In this document: positions 34,506 through 46,476 of the stretch, piece by piece
How the letters are laid out: the number at the start of each line of letters is the position of its first letter
Numbering within the stretch: the first letter of the stretch is position 1
From: Blastomyces gilchristii SLH14081
Taxonomy: Eukaryota > Ascomycota > Eurotiomycetes > Onygenales > Ajellomycetaceae
Assembly (NCBI RefSeq): GCF_000003855.2
Contig: NW_003101674.1
Span: 87,378 to 151,377 of the forward strand
Reading direction: 5' to 3'
DNA length: 64,000 bases
The notes under the pieces: generated by a model
Seen by the model: the letters and a program-made list of their open reading frames with translations, nothing else
Databases searched by the model: none
Told to the model about the DNA's origin: nothing
Position numbers and translations under genes: made by a program

Positions 34506-35191
34506 ATAAACATACATTGTGCACTCGAATTTTTTTAGAAGGGGTTGAAGCGTGCATTTTCGTTAGAGGATAATATTTTATGTGACAATTGACTGATGGG
34601 TGTGCCTCGTTCCCGCTTCCGCGCGCATGTAGAGAAATATGGAAAATGAGATGGAACAATAGAACCAAGCGGGTGTTACCTGTATGTGACTTGACCCGGG
34701 CTAAATCTACCATGATATGTTGTTTCCAACAACTTGAGAGCCGTTTGTTTACTTTCGGAAGATGAAACGAATGAATGGAAGGATGACTGAATGTGAATGT
34801 TCGTGGGCTTGGATATCTGACGTTCCCATACAGGAAACCAAATATTGTTGAACTTTTATTTGATGGTAAGGATGAGTCAAACCAGCCTATTTAAGCCAGT
34901 TAGTTGCAAGCCAAATATTCATGGGTGAGGAGTAATTTCTTTTCTCTTGATATTTTTCTAAATAAAAATAGATATATTCAACCCGAGTCTATGATATAGC
35001 TTAAAATCCAAAAACGAGGGCATATATCCATGCAACTATCACTCTCAATCCACACCGCCGCCTACCCTGGTGCACATCTAGCTCACCAGAAACGAGTAAA
35101 TCCAAAAATATAGCGAAATAAACCAAACCTCCCACGGAATCTATATATATACATCCTTATCCAACCACCCTCCCCAACCCGGTTGCTAACA
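34506..35191. other. Convergent intergenic region
   Basis: About 690 nt between the ends of dUTPase (plus) and pyridoxal kinase (minus). 3' UTRs only; nothing else seen. Confidence 0.6.
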
Positions 35192-37227
35192 TCACACCTT
35201 CCATTCCTCCGCCACAAACTCTACTCCCCTAGGCTTCTTCAGCAACTCCGCATTTCTCACAAGTTGTATCTCCGCCGCCTTGGTCTGACGAAGATACGCC
35301 CTTTTCTCCCGTGCCTCCCGCCGCTCCGCTTCCGACAGCCCCGCAAACTCAACTGCATCTTGCAAACGAGTCACCTCGTCGTCGTCGGACGGGTAACGTG
35401 CCAACTCGGCACTCCTCGCCTCCATGGTCTTCTCGAGAATGCAGTGCATGCTTGCGAGGACCTTGACGGTGGACTGGGCGAGGGGCAGTTGGTTGGCGGG
35501 GACGAAGTCGGGAGATTGCCAGGATGGCGTGTTGCGGAGGAGGGGGAAGGATGGGGGAGAGGATGCGGATCGGAGCTGGGGCGGTGCTACTGGTTGTTCC
35601 AGATTACTACTACTGGTAGAAGCAGTGGTGGTTCTACTCGCGGGGTTTGTGCTACCGCCAGCTTTCGCATCAGCCTCAGCGTCCGCGTCAGCTACAAATA
35701 CGGCCTCGCGTAGCCGTGCGACACTCATTGCGGCAAACATGTCTCCCGTGCCGCAGAAGAAGCAGTCTAGACGGGGGACTTCGATTTTGAAGAGGCGCGG
35801 GCTCCCATCGGAGCGTGCGGTGGAGCCGATTATGGTTAGTGTGTCCTGTCGGGGGGAGTCTTGGTTGATGGTGCCGCTTTCTGCTTTTGTAGGGCAGGAT
35901 ATTGCTGAAGAATCAGATGAGGAGCTTGGTGGGAAGTGAACGGAGGTTACGATGATGTGTGGGACGTTGTATGTACGATGTAGGGTGGTGATGGCGTCCG
36001 CGAGGGTGGAGAGCGATGTTATTTTTATACCGGAGAGGAGTCTGGGGTGAGTAGGTTAGATTTGGAAGCGCTGATACGCATGTTCAACTTTGAAAGATGG
36101 GGGGGGATTATATATAAAAAGGGGGCCACATATGGACGTTTCGCAAAATGAACATGTCCCTACTTACTCTGCCTCGAATTGGTTTGGCAATATTAAATCA
36201 GCATGAGGAATGAGTTTCTTATACGCGGGCACCACATCCTCATTCACGTAGATCTGCCCTTGGTCACCCATTACCGGGTCGAGAACTAGTATGAATAATC
36301 CTGTTAAGTATTTCACCTTCAGAAGCACCAGATGTACCAGAACAAGCGATGTAGGAAATATATTCCATAAAAACGCACCCCAAAAGAATGATCCGGGTTT
36401 GTCACGGGATCCCCGCCGTAAATCAAGGGCTATTTCGCCAACAGCCTCTACAGCTGCTGCGCTAGGTGCATATCCAGACAGCAGGACATCGAAATCGGTC
36501 AGGTAGTTTAGCTTCAGGCCTTCGTAGAGAGCCGAGATCTCTTGTGCAGTAGATTTCGTGCCTTTCACATGTGTGTAGCCGGTATGATTACCTGTACATG
36601 TTTGAAAAACTGTGTCAGACAAAAAAAGGTGACTACGCGGTATCTCCTATAATGAATGTCGAAATGACAAATGTCCCAAGAAAGGGGACATGTATGCTGG
36701 GAACCCTCACTAAAATTGACGGTATTTATCGCTGCGACATCGCATCCTAAGGACTGCATGACGAACGTTGCCATCGTATTGCCGACGTATCTGCATGGAG
36801 GAATTAGGCTTGAAATCATGATACTTCAAAAAGGCACAAAGCTCGGCAGGCATGTGGGCTTTCGTCAATAATGTAGGATTGGGATACAGCCCAACGCGCA
36901 TAGTTTCTTCTTTGACATCAACTGAATAAGAAGCTGCAGAGCCCTCAAGTTTTGGCCGTACAGAACAGGGCAAATAAGCAAATCGAGTAGACAGTGCATA
37001 GAGCCCATTGAGCCACAGTGGGCTTCACAGAAGAAACGGGGACGAATAAGCGCGATAAAGAAACAGATTCAAACGCACCCATACGTAACCTTTATGTATA
37101 GAAAGTCAGTCACTGTCAGTCATAAAGCAAAGGGGACATTTAGTGGATATGAGAATAGCTATATGTGTCATACATGGCTTGCTATGGCCAACACCCGAGT
37201 TTCGGGTACCAGCGAATCGGTCGACAT
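35192..37227 (-). CDS. Pyridoxal kinase
   Basis: Phosphorylates pyridoxal, pyridoxine and pyridoxamine with ATP in the vitamin B6 salvage pathway (cytosol). Six minus-strand exons: 37174-37227, 37080-37090 (11 nt), 36711-36790, 36379-36591, 36168-36285 and 35192-36041; 441 residues. Family marks: VLAIASHVTYGYVGNTMA (substrate loop, completed by the 11-nt exon), INTVNFSNHTGY, VLLSGY, FFWVLDPVMGD across an intron, LILPNQFEAE, and the anion-hole loop FFCGTGDMFAA with the catalytic aspartate. The family usually has about 310-380 residues; the excess here is a Ser/Pro-rich insert before the active-site loop and an Asp/Ala then Ser/Thr/Pro-rich insert after it, both likely surface loops. Frame is kept through every join. 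Confidence 0.94.
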
Positions 37228-38117
37228 CTGAAAATGCCGTGGCCTATGAAACCAGCCTGAAGGAGACGATACGTACAAGTGATAGAAGAGGAATAGATAG
37301 ATAGATAGATAGATGGGTAGATAGATAGATAATATACACAAAGTAAAATGTGTTGCTTTAAAAGGTTTACATATATCTGAAATTTTTTTGTGTAAGTTGG
37401 GATTTGATATCGGCGCTGTCCGGGTGTAACCAGGGAAAACGGTTGCCGAGTTGTGGTTTGCATATGCGGGACAAGCTTATATACCCTTCACTCTATTCTC
37501 ACTACTCTTCTAAAAGTCATTCATTCCTAGGCATATCCACGATGTAACTGCCTCTGATATTCCACCATTACAGATATGGCAGCACCCCACTATAGGTTCG
37601 TTTCTGACTTTTCGTATTACTATACCTCCGGAACTTTCATCCACCAATCTACAAATTCTACTACCGAGCCACGATGCTCGCCCAGCACAGGATGATATTA
37701 GCAAGACCCCTATCATTTGCCATCAGAGGCTGAATAGCACAATTTGGAGCTACACCTGCTACATTTGAACTCTCAACTCCATAAAGACCTACACAATATA
37801 CATGCTCTTGCCATTCGGCTGTGGGTTATTATCACGGATCAAATATTTTTGATATTCAGCCGGACCGGAGAAATGTCCATCCCGCGGATCCCCCACCAAA
37901 CGCGCTTAGTCACCAGGACTTTTCTTTAACTACCCCTCTACACACGGCAGTTTCGAACAAAACACAATCGACGGCAAATAGATTTACAACCTCAATTGCT
38001 CTCTTACCTCTCTTTCGTGTTTTCCTACTACTCTCGGGTTCCGCTCATTAAATATATCTAAACATTGAACCTCTCGACTGCCCGCTCCGCAGCGATCACG
38101 CTTTCCATAAAGCCATT
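37228..38117. other. Divergent promoter, pyridoxal kinase / GAR transformylase
   Basis: 890 nt between the two start codons. Contains the GATA-type tetranucleotide repeat 37293-37331. No gene recognised. Confidence 0.55.
37293..37331 (+). repeat. (GATA)n microsatellite
   Basis: About nine ATAG units interrupted once (GATGGGTAG), upstream of pyridoxal kinase. Potentially polymorphic; it also presents repeated GATA cores on one strand. Confidence 0.9.
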
Positions 38118-38923
38118 ATGGATCATATAGCCCCTATCACAGTCCTTATTTCAGGCAATGGGTCGAATTTCCAGGCCGTCATTGACGCAATTCAGGCTGG
38201 AGAGCTCCCCGCCAAAATAGTCCGCGTAATATCTAACCGGAGGGATGCTTACGGACTCGAACGGGCCAAAAACGCCAATATCCCCTCCCATTACCACAAT
38301 CTCGTAAAGTACAAGAAACAGCACCCCGCAACAGAGGAAGGGATTAAACTGGCTCGTGAGGAATATGACAAAGAGCTGGCAAGATTGATTTCGGAAGATT
38401 CTCCCGAGCTCGTCGTGTGTCTGGGGTTTATGCATGTTCTTTCTCCCGCCTTCTTGGACCCGGTCAAGGGCGCAAATGTCAAAGTCATCAACCTGCATCC
38501 CGCCTTACCTGGCGAGTTTACTGGTGCCGTAAGTGTGGACTCTACGCCTACATGAGGATAACGTGTACTATCTAGCTGTTTCAAATCATCTGAAATATAT
38601 ATATGCTAACCAACGGTTAACTTGGTTGATAGAATGCCATTGAACGCGCCCACGCCGCCTGGCTAGATGGAAAGATCGACCGGACTGGAGTTATGATCCA
38701 CGACGTAATAGCAGAGGTAGACCTGGGACGCCCCATTCTGGTCAAAGAGATTCCTTTTATCAAAGGAGTCGATGAGGATATAAATGCCCTCAAGCGGAGG
38801 ATCCACGAGGTGGAGTGGAAAGTCGTTGTCGAAGGCGTGGGAATCGCAATCCGACAACTCCATCCCACCGGGGATCCTTCACCTCCAGAAAACAGAGAGG
38901 GCAACCATGGCTCACGAGGGTGA
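38118..38923 (+). CDS. ADE8: Phosphoribosylglycinamide formyltransferase
   Basis: Third step of purine synthesis: transfers formyl from 10-formyl-tetrahydrofolate to GAR. Exons 38118-38528 and 38633-38923; 233 residues, similar to yeast Ade8 (214). Visible are the phosphate-binding loop LISGNGSNFQAVIDA, the folate-site segment VVCLGFMHVLSP, catalytic Asn and His in KVINLHPALPGEF, and the catalytic Asp in EVDLGRPILVKEIP after TGVMIHDV. The mono-functional form is normal for fungi. The C-terminal about 15 residues (HPTGDPSPPENREGNHGSRG) are hydrophilic and extra. It is divergent from pyridoxal kinase. Confidence 0.95.
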
Positions 38924-40043
38924 ATTCAAATAAAGTACTTGGTAGATTTTGTTATCTAAAGGTTAATTTCATGACTACCCCGTCCCGTCTCTGGCGCGCT
39001 TCCGGTGGGAATGGGAATGAAGAAAAGGGAATATTATATTGAGGGGAGGTTTGAAAACACTCTCACAAGACGAAATTATGAACATTTTTGGATCCCGGGC
39101 ATTAACATGTGCTTGCGATTGGCGGCACGTTCACAGAATTGACCGACGACAGATCATTTGCTCCACTTTGGTCTCTCCTCCCAGGGGACCAGGTTAGCAT
39201 TTTGGGCAGCGTTTGGAATTGGTACCTGCTGGTGGAAATAATACCTCTCTATATCTGAGCCCGACTGGATTGTAATGGGAACAGGAACAAGCAAGGAGAA
39301 GAAGTCAAAATCTGCGTGAAAGCAGAGATAGACTCATAATTATTTTCCGTGTCGAATACTATTTGATCAGTGGGTGAATATGTACCAACAGCATAATCAT
39401 AGAGCGTTGATACGATATCATATCTTCCGTGGTTCCTGGGACTGCCAGGTTAATTTTTTGTTCATCTTCTAGTCGCCATTCCTAGAATCGCGCGAAGATG
39501 TCTCTGATGGATAACTATGATCTCCAGGTTGTTCTCCGTCTATGGAATATTGTCTTTATAAGGAGGAAATGCGGTGAACGGGTGCATATTTGGTCGGATC
39601 TGGTCAACTCACCACACCCTCATTTTTCTATGATACCAAATGACTGTTCCACAGGCCTCGTGCGCGCAAAATGCAATCACAGAGGGAATAATGACATAGA
39701 AGGACATAATAATGTTTTAGATGGTTAAACCGTTTGTTTTGTATATTAGATTGGGTGGGATAGGCCTTGCTCCTCACCCTGGTCTGCCCGTAACGGAAAT
39801 GGAGAGTACACCGAGCTCCCGGTGGAAAGTTGCTTGGCTGCATGGCCACGGAGTGCATGTTGTACAGTACCTGCGCATGGATGTATGATTTATGTATAAA
39901 TGCAGGCGGTATACATATGGCTCTTGGGGCTGTGAAATTGGTGGGGAAGCGAGGCGCTGATGCCACGGGTACAGGCGCATCATGGAAGTGTGATTTGTTT
40001 TTGAAAGATGCAGCGACGAAAAGGAGCGGAGATTGTCGAAACC

Positions 40044-40080
<37 letters not shown>

Positions 40081-42250
40081 ACGATGCACATAGCTAGTCT
40101 CGCACATGCGCCTCGTTGGAGCATCTGATATCGACGCTCGATTTGCCTCCCCTGTCTGCCCGTAGATGGAGGCCGGGACGATATGTTGGGGTGCAGGGCG
40201 GATTCTGCCCAGCGCTTATTGAGTCCTGATGAGGGCATTGAGGATAGAAAGGATTAATAGATCCATGGATGTGTGCGATGTCTGGACCTAGGTAGGCAGC
40301 CCTCAGCAGTGGATATTTGCGATTCATCTCCCTATAAGACTCGAGGGATGGTTGAGAATCAAACTATTCATTGTTCCAAGGGGATGTTGTTGCAAGGGTT
40401 GAGCTGCGAATGGCTGGGCTGGTTTTTTGGCAGTGCAACCATTCCAAGGTTCCATTATTATTATTAATTGTCGACATCAACAACTTCAAGCCGTTGCTGG
40501 GGTACATATGTACTCCAAGGCATTAATTATATTTACACAAGAGGGACTCTGTGCTGGCGTTCCAATAGCGTGCGGATACAGCTGGCGCTCTGCACGAAAT
40601 CCTTCCAACCAGTGATGGGTTCCTCCGAACCTCCACTTAGTAACTGAAGAACTTTCCTCTCTCGCTTTGGCCAGCCTCCCTAAATATGTAACTACCTGGA
40701 TGATGATGGATAACTGAAGGCTGACGGTCTCCTCTCCGAATCCTGATGGGCCAAGACATAGGGGACGGACGTGGACACTATTGGCCTAAGTGCGCCATAG
40801 AATCATTTCGCGTAACAAGCCACAAATCACCCTTGCGGCAGTCTATGTCCAAGGGCCTTTGAATAAGGCTCAAAAAATAATCATCCAGCGCACAATGCTA
40901 ATTAAGCATGTGTACACTTCCTTGTGGTTCTATGAGTGCTCGGAGGAGTGAAACCCAGCTTACTCTGCACAAACTACGGAGTATGCATTTCGCAGCGGCT
41001 TGGATCATGGATCCTTCCAGCGCCATGTGTATACATGTACTCTAGTTAACTACAGAGTACGGAGTAGCTGTACTCTGGATTTGAACCACGAATAACTACA
41101 AAACTACACCAGAATTCTTGAGCTTGTCGGGTTGGGACTCTGAGCTTTCTCACATCATCTCAAGCCCAGAAATACCCGATGTAATCTTCAAATTCGATCA
41201 AGGGTCTGGTCTCCCTCTCCCATAAGCCTACGCAGTAGAGGCCCATTAAATTTTGCCCAGCGCCGGACGACCAAGGATTGTTTAATAATAGACACATCAT
41301 CCAACGTTGATAGTTAACTAGTCCAATCGCAAACCCTAAAAGACACAGGGGGGGATTGATCCAGGTTCCAACTAACCACTCACTCTGCAACTGGGCAGTA
41401 GTGGCCATGGCCATGGAGCAATCTGTCGAAGAATCTGTCCATGCACATGGAGATTCGCCCTTATGATGGGATGGATCCCTGGGCGGTGTGGTCTAACCCG
41501 GCGACAACCAAGGATGCAGAGATTTTGACTGCGAAGCCCATGCTCATCATACTCATTCTTTTATTTGGCCCCAATAGATAATACAATAAATGACCGCCTG
41601 ACGAGTGACTAGAAATATCGCCAAAGCCAACGCCAGAAATGTTTACAATTTAAGGCGGAATAGGGTCGGTCGCTTGGCTTGCGGCTGAGTTGGGCTCTCG
41701 ACCTGCTGAGGCTATTCATCTCCAGATCTATTATAATATTAACTAACAGTTGCCTTTGACATCGCACTTTAGCACCCACCGAGTTCCAGACCATCACAGG
41801 CCCCCGCCGTTTAATTGCTCTTGCTGGCCGTTGACGTTTAACCGCTGCCAAACAAAAATCCCTCCGACGTTTCTTTATCAAACGCCGTGGGGCCTCTTTG
41901 TTTTGTTCTCTCCGTGCGCTGCAAGGCCGACAAGTCAAGACCCTCAACCTGGCCCACGCTCAATTCTTCTTGTTCCTTTCTTGGGGCCGCTCACAGCAGG
42001 AGACACCACGGATGTCTGCGTTTTCCTTTCGCGGGCTCAACTCACAGATGTGATGCAAGTCAATCTCCTCTCGTGCTGTTGATTTGAAGCCCGTTCTACT
42101 TCGCGCCACCACCACATTCATTGAAATTCCCACTCTTTATATCCTGCATGAATGCTCTCTCCATATGCGCGGTTGACATCTCAATCCATCTAGCCTTGAA
42201 GAGCATTCCCACAATCGTGGTTTTTTGAATTATCTTTCTCCACCTTGTTT
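38924..42250. other. Long intergenic region
   Basis: 3.3 kb with no recognised gene. Holds a GA repeat (40047-40079) and two TACGGAGTA copies (40975, 41058), the latter with flanking CAGAGTAC repeats. The last about 500 nt look like a CT-rich 5' UTR/promoter of the downstream gene. Open frames here start with non-ATG codons or lack family resemblance. Confidence 0.5.
40047..40079 (+). repeat. (GA)n microsatellite
   Basis: About 16 GA dinucleotides in intergenic sequence. Confidence 0.95.
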
Positions 42251-43567
42251 ATGTCTTTGCTGCGGCGACGGCAGAGACTCAGACCTAGCTGGCGGTGTCC
42301 AATGCGAGCATCAACGCTTGCTTCTACTTGTACTCTCTCAATGTCACTTTGGACCTGTTTTCTGCTGGTCGTCCTGTGGTTGCCCTTAGCATCGGCCACG
42401 CTACCAGCTGCTCCAGCCGTTGCTGCCCTTCCTAGCGTTATTAGTCGGATCCATTATTTGTTGATCGCAAATAACAACCCTGGAGGTGATCTAGGGAAGA
42501 TCGTCGTCGATCCACATTCGCCATCCCTCCTGGCACAAGCACACGTAGATGTTCCTCTACAACGACGAAGCTCAGTTGCAGATAGAGCAGTGGATGAAAG
42601 CAATGACAAGGACGACAAGACAACTTCAACGACCACCACTAATTATCCGATAAAAACGAAAACTCCATCCCCTTCATCGGAGACGACCGGAGACTCTTCT
42701 TCAACTTCTTCCCCCTCAGGAGCGGCGACTTCCAAACCAACCGAAACAGGCTCACCTACTGAGAAGACTAAATCCCCAACCCCAACCGAATCGGACAATA
42801 AACCTCTCCCAAGCCCCTTCGACAGTAACCTAGGATCTAATTTTACAAACCCCGCCTGCGAAGGCTTTTTCCACAGCTTCCTCGGCAACACTTCCTTCCA
42901 GGACTGTCTCCCCGTTTCCCTCCTCCTCCAATCATCGCTCTCGTTCTTCGAAGCCTCGCGCTCCGTCGTCCGCCTTACCCGCACCCTCGATGCCGCCTGC
43001 TCCATACCCCGGGACTCCTGCAGTGCGCTCATGAGCGACCTAGCCACCAAGCTCACCTCCAAGGAGAACTGCGGCGACGACCTCAAACGTGAGCAACCGA
43101 TCGTCATCCAGGCACACAACGGCCTCCGTTCCTATGGAACAGTCCGTTACGCTACATGCCTTAAAAACCCAGACACGGACAATTACTGCTTCTCCGACTC
43201 CATTTCCAACGCCACTAATCCGTCCAATGCGTTTATCTACTATCTGCCCCTGGGTATGCCATTACCCGGGTCCAGCCGGCCAACCTGCAACAAGTGTCTG
43301 CAGGCGACAATGCAATCCTTCTCGAATGCGGCGACGACTGATAATCAACCCATCTCTAGGACCTATCTCTCGGCCGCCAATCAGATTAATATTGAATGCG
43401 GACCGTCATTCGTGGTCGCGGCTGTGAAGCTTGGGTCGGAGAATGGTGCCAGTGCGACCACGCGGCTGATGCAGGGGTCTTCGTTGTTTGGGTTCAATTT
43501 GATAGGGGGGATGGCTTATATACTGCTCTTCTGTGTTGGGATGCCGCTTCTTGGTAATATTCTATGA
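42251..43567 (+). CDS. Secreted, probably GPI-anchored glycoprotein (DUF7729-like)
   Basis: Single exon, about 438 residues; ATG at 42251 is used, not the TTG before it. An N-terminal basic stretch then a hydrophobic segment (SLWTCFLLVVLWLPLASA, about residues 33-50) act as signal peptide or anchor. Residues about 115-190 are Ser/Thr/Pro-rich and likely O-glycosylated. The cysteine-rich domain (about 200-400) has CEGFFHSFLGNTSFQDCLPV, LTRTLDAACSIPRDSCSALM, YATCLKNPDTDNYCFSD, YYLPLGMPLPGSSRPTCNKC and QINIECGPSFV, which I recognise as the fungal DUF7729-type domain. The C-terminus is hydrophobic (GGMAYILLFCVGMPLLGNIL), consistent with GPI anchoring. Function unknown; cell-wall or surface location is inferred. 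Confidence 0.82.
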   Translation: MSLLRRRQRLRPSWRCPMRASTLASTCTLSMSLWTCFLLVVLWLPLASATLPAAPAVAALPSVISRIHYLLIANNNPGGDLGKIVVDPHSPSLLAQAHVDVPLQRRSSVADRAVDESNDKDDKTTSTTTTNYPIKTKTPSPSSETTGDSSSTSSPSGAATSKPTETGSPTEKTKSPTPTESDNKPLPSPFDSNLGSNFTNPACEGFFHSFLGNTSFQDCLPVSLLLQSSLSFFEASRSVVRLTRTLDAACSIPRDSCSALMSDLATKLTSKENCGDDLKREQPIVIQAHNGLRSYGTVRYATCLKNPDTDNYCFSDSISNATNPSNAFIYYLPLGMPLPGSSRPTCNKCLQATMQSFSNAATTDNQPISRTYLSAANQINIECGPSFVVAAVKLGSENGASATTRLMQGSSLFGFNLIGGMAYILLFCVGMPLLGNIL

Positions 43568-46476
43568 TAATGTGACTTTGTTATTTTTCTTCTTCTTCTT
43601 CTTCTTCTCATATTTGTATAGTTCAATATTTGAACTTTTCAATTCTAATTTTATACACATTCTTTTTCCCAACTACTTGGGACATGACTGCATTGCTATT
43701 GGGTGCTATTGAGGGATAACTTGCTTTTTCCATTGTATATATTTAAATTTACCATTGTTCCAGGGAGATTTTATTAGTATTACTTACACCCCCCACATTC
43801 CACATCTTTTGCAATATATATTCTAGAGGCCGCCCACCCCAACAACCTGATGTGATCCAATATAGAGACCCACCTCCCTTTCGCCATATCTCCTGGATCA
43901 AGATGCTCTCTTTACGGAATAATCGGAGAACGGTGAGTGGGCCGCGAGCTCCATTAATGGATCCCTGCTTAAATACATGGCTTGCTGTCAACGGTTACAC
44001 CGCACCCACCATATATGTATTCATATTGTCGAGCACAACATGCCTGCCGCCGAAATCGCATGTTACTATTATTCAATATGTAATGTTATCTCCCCCTTGT
44101 GCATCCATTCTACATTCACGCAGCAGTTACTTCCCCCCCAAAACTCTTCGTTGTGTACATGTATATGTAATCACTAGTAGGGAGGTAGGGTAGAAGAAAA
44201 GGGGAAGGGTTGGTGTCGTTGTCCTCGGCCTGTTCTGCGGGGGCGATATGCACTGCACACAGCGATTAAATTTACCGCATAGCGCGCGACGTAGTCATCT
44301 TCCGAATATAGCTATAACCTCTCAATCTCCGGCTCCTGCTTCTTTTCTCGCATCATATTATAAACGAAACAAGCCCCCGGGCATATTAAAATTTCAGTAA
44401 ACCCTCCCTTTTGTGTCAAAACAGAAGAAGGTAGTGCAAATTGGTACATAAGTCAAAGGGGGAAGCTGTCTGTCTGGAGTCTTCCTTCAACTCTCCAACT
44501 AAAACATCATATATATATGTATTAATTGTATTACAAACTCCAAGCTTCAAAATTCACCTACCAATTCACTCATTCCCCCCACACCACGTACCTATCAACT
44601 GGTACCTCTTAGCGCTTGAAGGCTTTTAGGGGGGAGGCAAGAGTGCCATCCAATATATTCTCGAAAATTTCCTCCACCAAAAGCCTGAAGAGACTCAGTA
44701 TATATCACAACCACTTTTTACCTCTCCCCCCCAAAGCGCCAGACAGCTGCTGACTACGCGGGAACGTATGATGCAAACGTTTTGTAGCTCGGAACTCTTT
44801 CAATGTAGAAGCAGATCTGACACGTTTCTCGAAGTACACATGAATTCGAGAGCTGGATGAGTTAACGCTAATTGGCGGCGAAAGTGATGATGATGGTGAT
44901 GGTGAACCGGATATAAAAACGGCGCCCACACATCGACGTCGTACCTGACACCGTTTTCCAAGGTAAACCTTTACCTTCTGTCGCTAAGGGTGACACACAC
45001 CGGCAAAAGCCCAAGGAGGAAAGGAGGCTGAAGATGGCGCGGAATAAATTCGACTGGCGTGTGGGGGCGCTCGTATTTGGCGTTAGATTTCACTCATAGA
45101 TTGTTGAAGCAGACAGATGTTCGACCTGCTGCTGGCCCGACCAAATGGTGAAAGAAATTAAATCGCCAAAAACTCGCGCTTCGCAGATGGGGGGACTTGA
45201 GTAGTCCTGAGAAATATACTCCGTAAACTCTAGCAAATTTAATGTCGAAGACGCCAATGACACAAGTTCAATGCCAACGAATATAGGGATATAAAATTTA
45301 CAAATGATTTGCTTTGAGTGTTCTCACCTTCGAAAATGATGTGAGGAAAAACTTCAACAAATGCAGTGGGCAAGTCTTTTGGCTGGAATATTATTGTATA
45401 GTCGAGTACGCACATCAGCTCATCCATTATAGACACTGACTGAGCCTGGGCGCACTTGGAGTATACGCAGCTTCAGACAGCGTATTATCACGTCCCACTT
45501 GGAGTCATAAGAGACTAGATGAATACTGGGCCCTGGTCATCCCTCTGCAAGCGTTGTCTTTTGCTAATAGGGGTAGTCTGCGCGAATGTTCCAATGAGGT
45601 TGAGATCATGTAACCGCAGGCTTCGCTGTGCCACGTATATTGTTGTAGAAAGCCTAAGATGGTCAAGATAAACAGAGGCAAATCGGCGCAATCAAGCGCG
45701 CTTGATTGTTTTTCTCGATATCGATCGTACCGTGCCGCATTCAGAGTTGAACTTGAGAAACAATGAAGATGAAAATAACAGAATCTTCCAATATTGTTTA
45801 TTACCAGAGACAGAGAATCTGTTAATGAATATATGAATGGATTTTCAGCAGTTAAGAGATGTGGAAGAAGAATCCAGAGCTGCTTGTGCTTGCTTCTACA
45901 TGTGTAGTTAACAGTAGCTGCCTGTGCAGAAAGAAGGTGTAGCCTATAACATGTCCCCCTTGCAGTATGCCCTAAGATCAAAGGTTGTTATTTCAAACAT
46001 TTTATCCGCAAATCGAAACATGGGTGGGGCCAATAAACAAAAGTACAAATCGCAACATTCAATTGGATGATCGAATAGACGAATAGATGCATGGGAACTG
46101 GAATAACATTGGTTCTTAAGGTTTATGTATGGTAGATGCGAAATAGGAGGGTCATGGCTAATTGCTGTATATATATGGATTATATATATATGAACATTAG
46201 ATAGCATGGAGTGAGGGTGTGGCAGGATTATCATGTTGAACTCAAAGGGCAAGATGTAGTTGTCATTACAAGCAACAGAAAAAAAATATTGGACATTAGC
46301 AGGGAAGGATTATAGAAGAGTGAAATAAAAAAGGAGACTGAGATGGTATGTGGAGCGCTAATCAACAAGGGCATTCATGGAATAAAAGTGCATGTTTCAT
46401 ACGCAGCTTGTATCGGAGTAACAGTAAGTATGGGTATGTGGACACTTTGTCCTAACAATAAGAGAAAAAAACATGT
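43568..46476. other. Convergent intergenic region
   Basis: 2.9 kb between the ends of the glycoprotein gene and the Afi1-like gene. Contains a TTC repeat (43587-43608) and one TACTCCGTA (45217). The minus frame 45505-45981 begins with TTG and resembles nothing known. Confidence 0.5.
43587..43608 (+). repeat. (TTC)n microsatellite
   Basis: About seven TTC units directly after the glycoprotein gene's stop codon, in its 3' UTR. Confidence 0.9.

Noticed and set aside
37293..37331. Regular short repeats considered as CRISPR or satellite
   Set aside because: A simple GATA microsatellite with no spacers; the organism is a eukaryote.
41070..41100. GGATTTGAACC, the complement of a tRNA T-loop (GGTTCAAATCC)
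   Set aside because: The flanking bases do not pair as a T-stem and no D-arm, anticodon stem or acceptor stem can be built around it.
45505..45981. 158-codon minus frame
   Set aside because: TTG start, no family resemblance, located in a convergent intergenic region.
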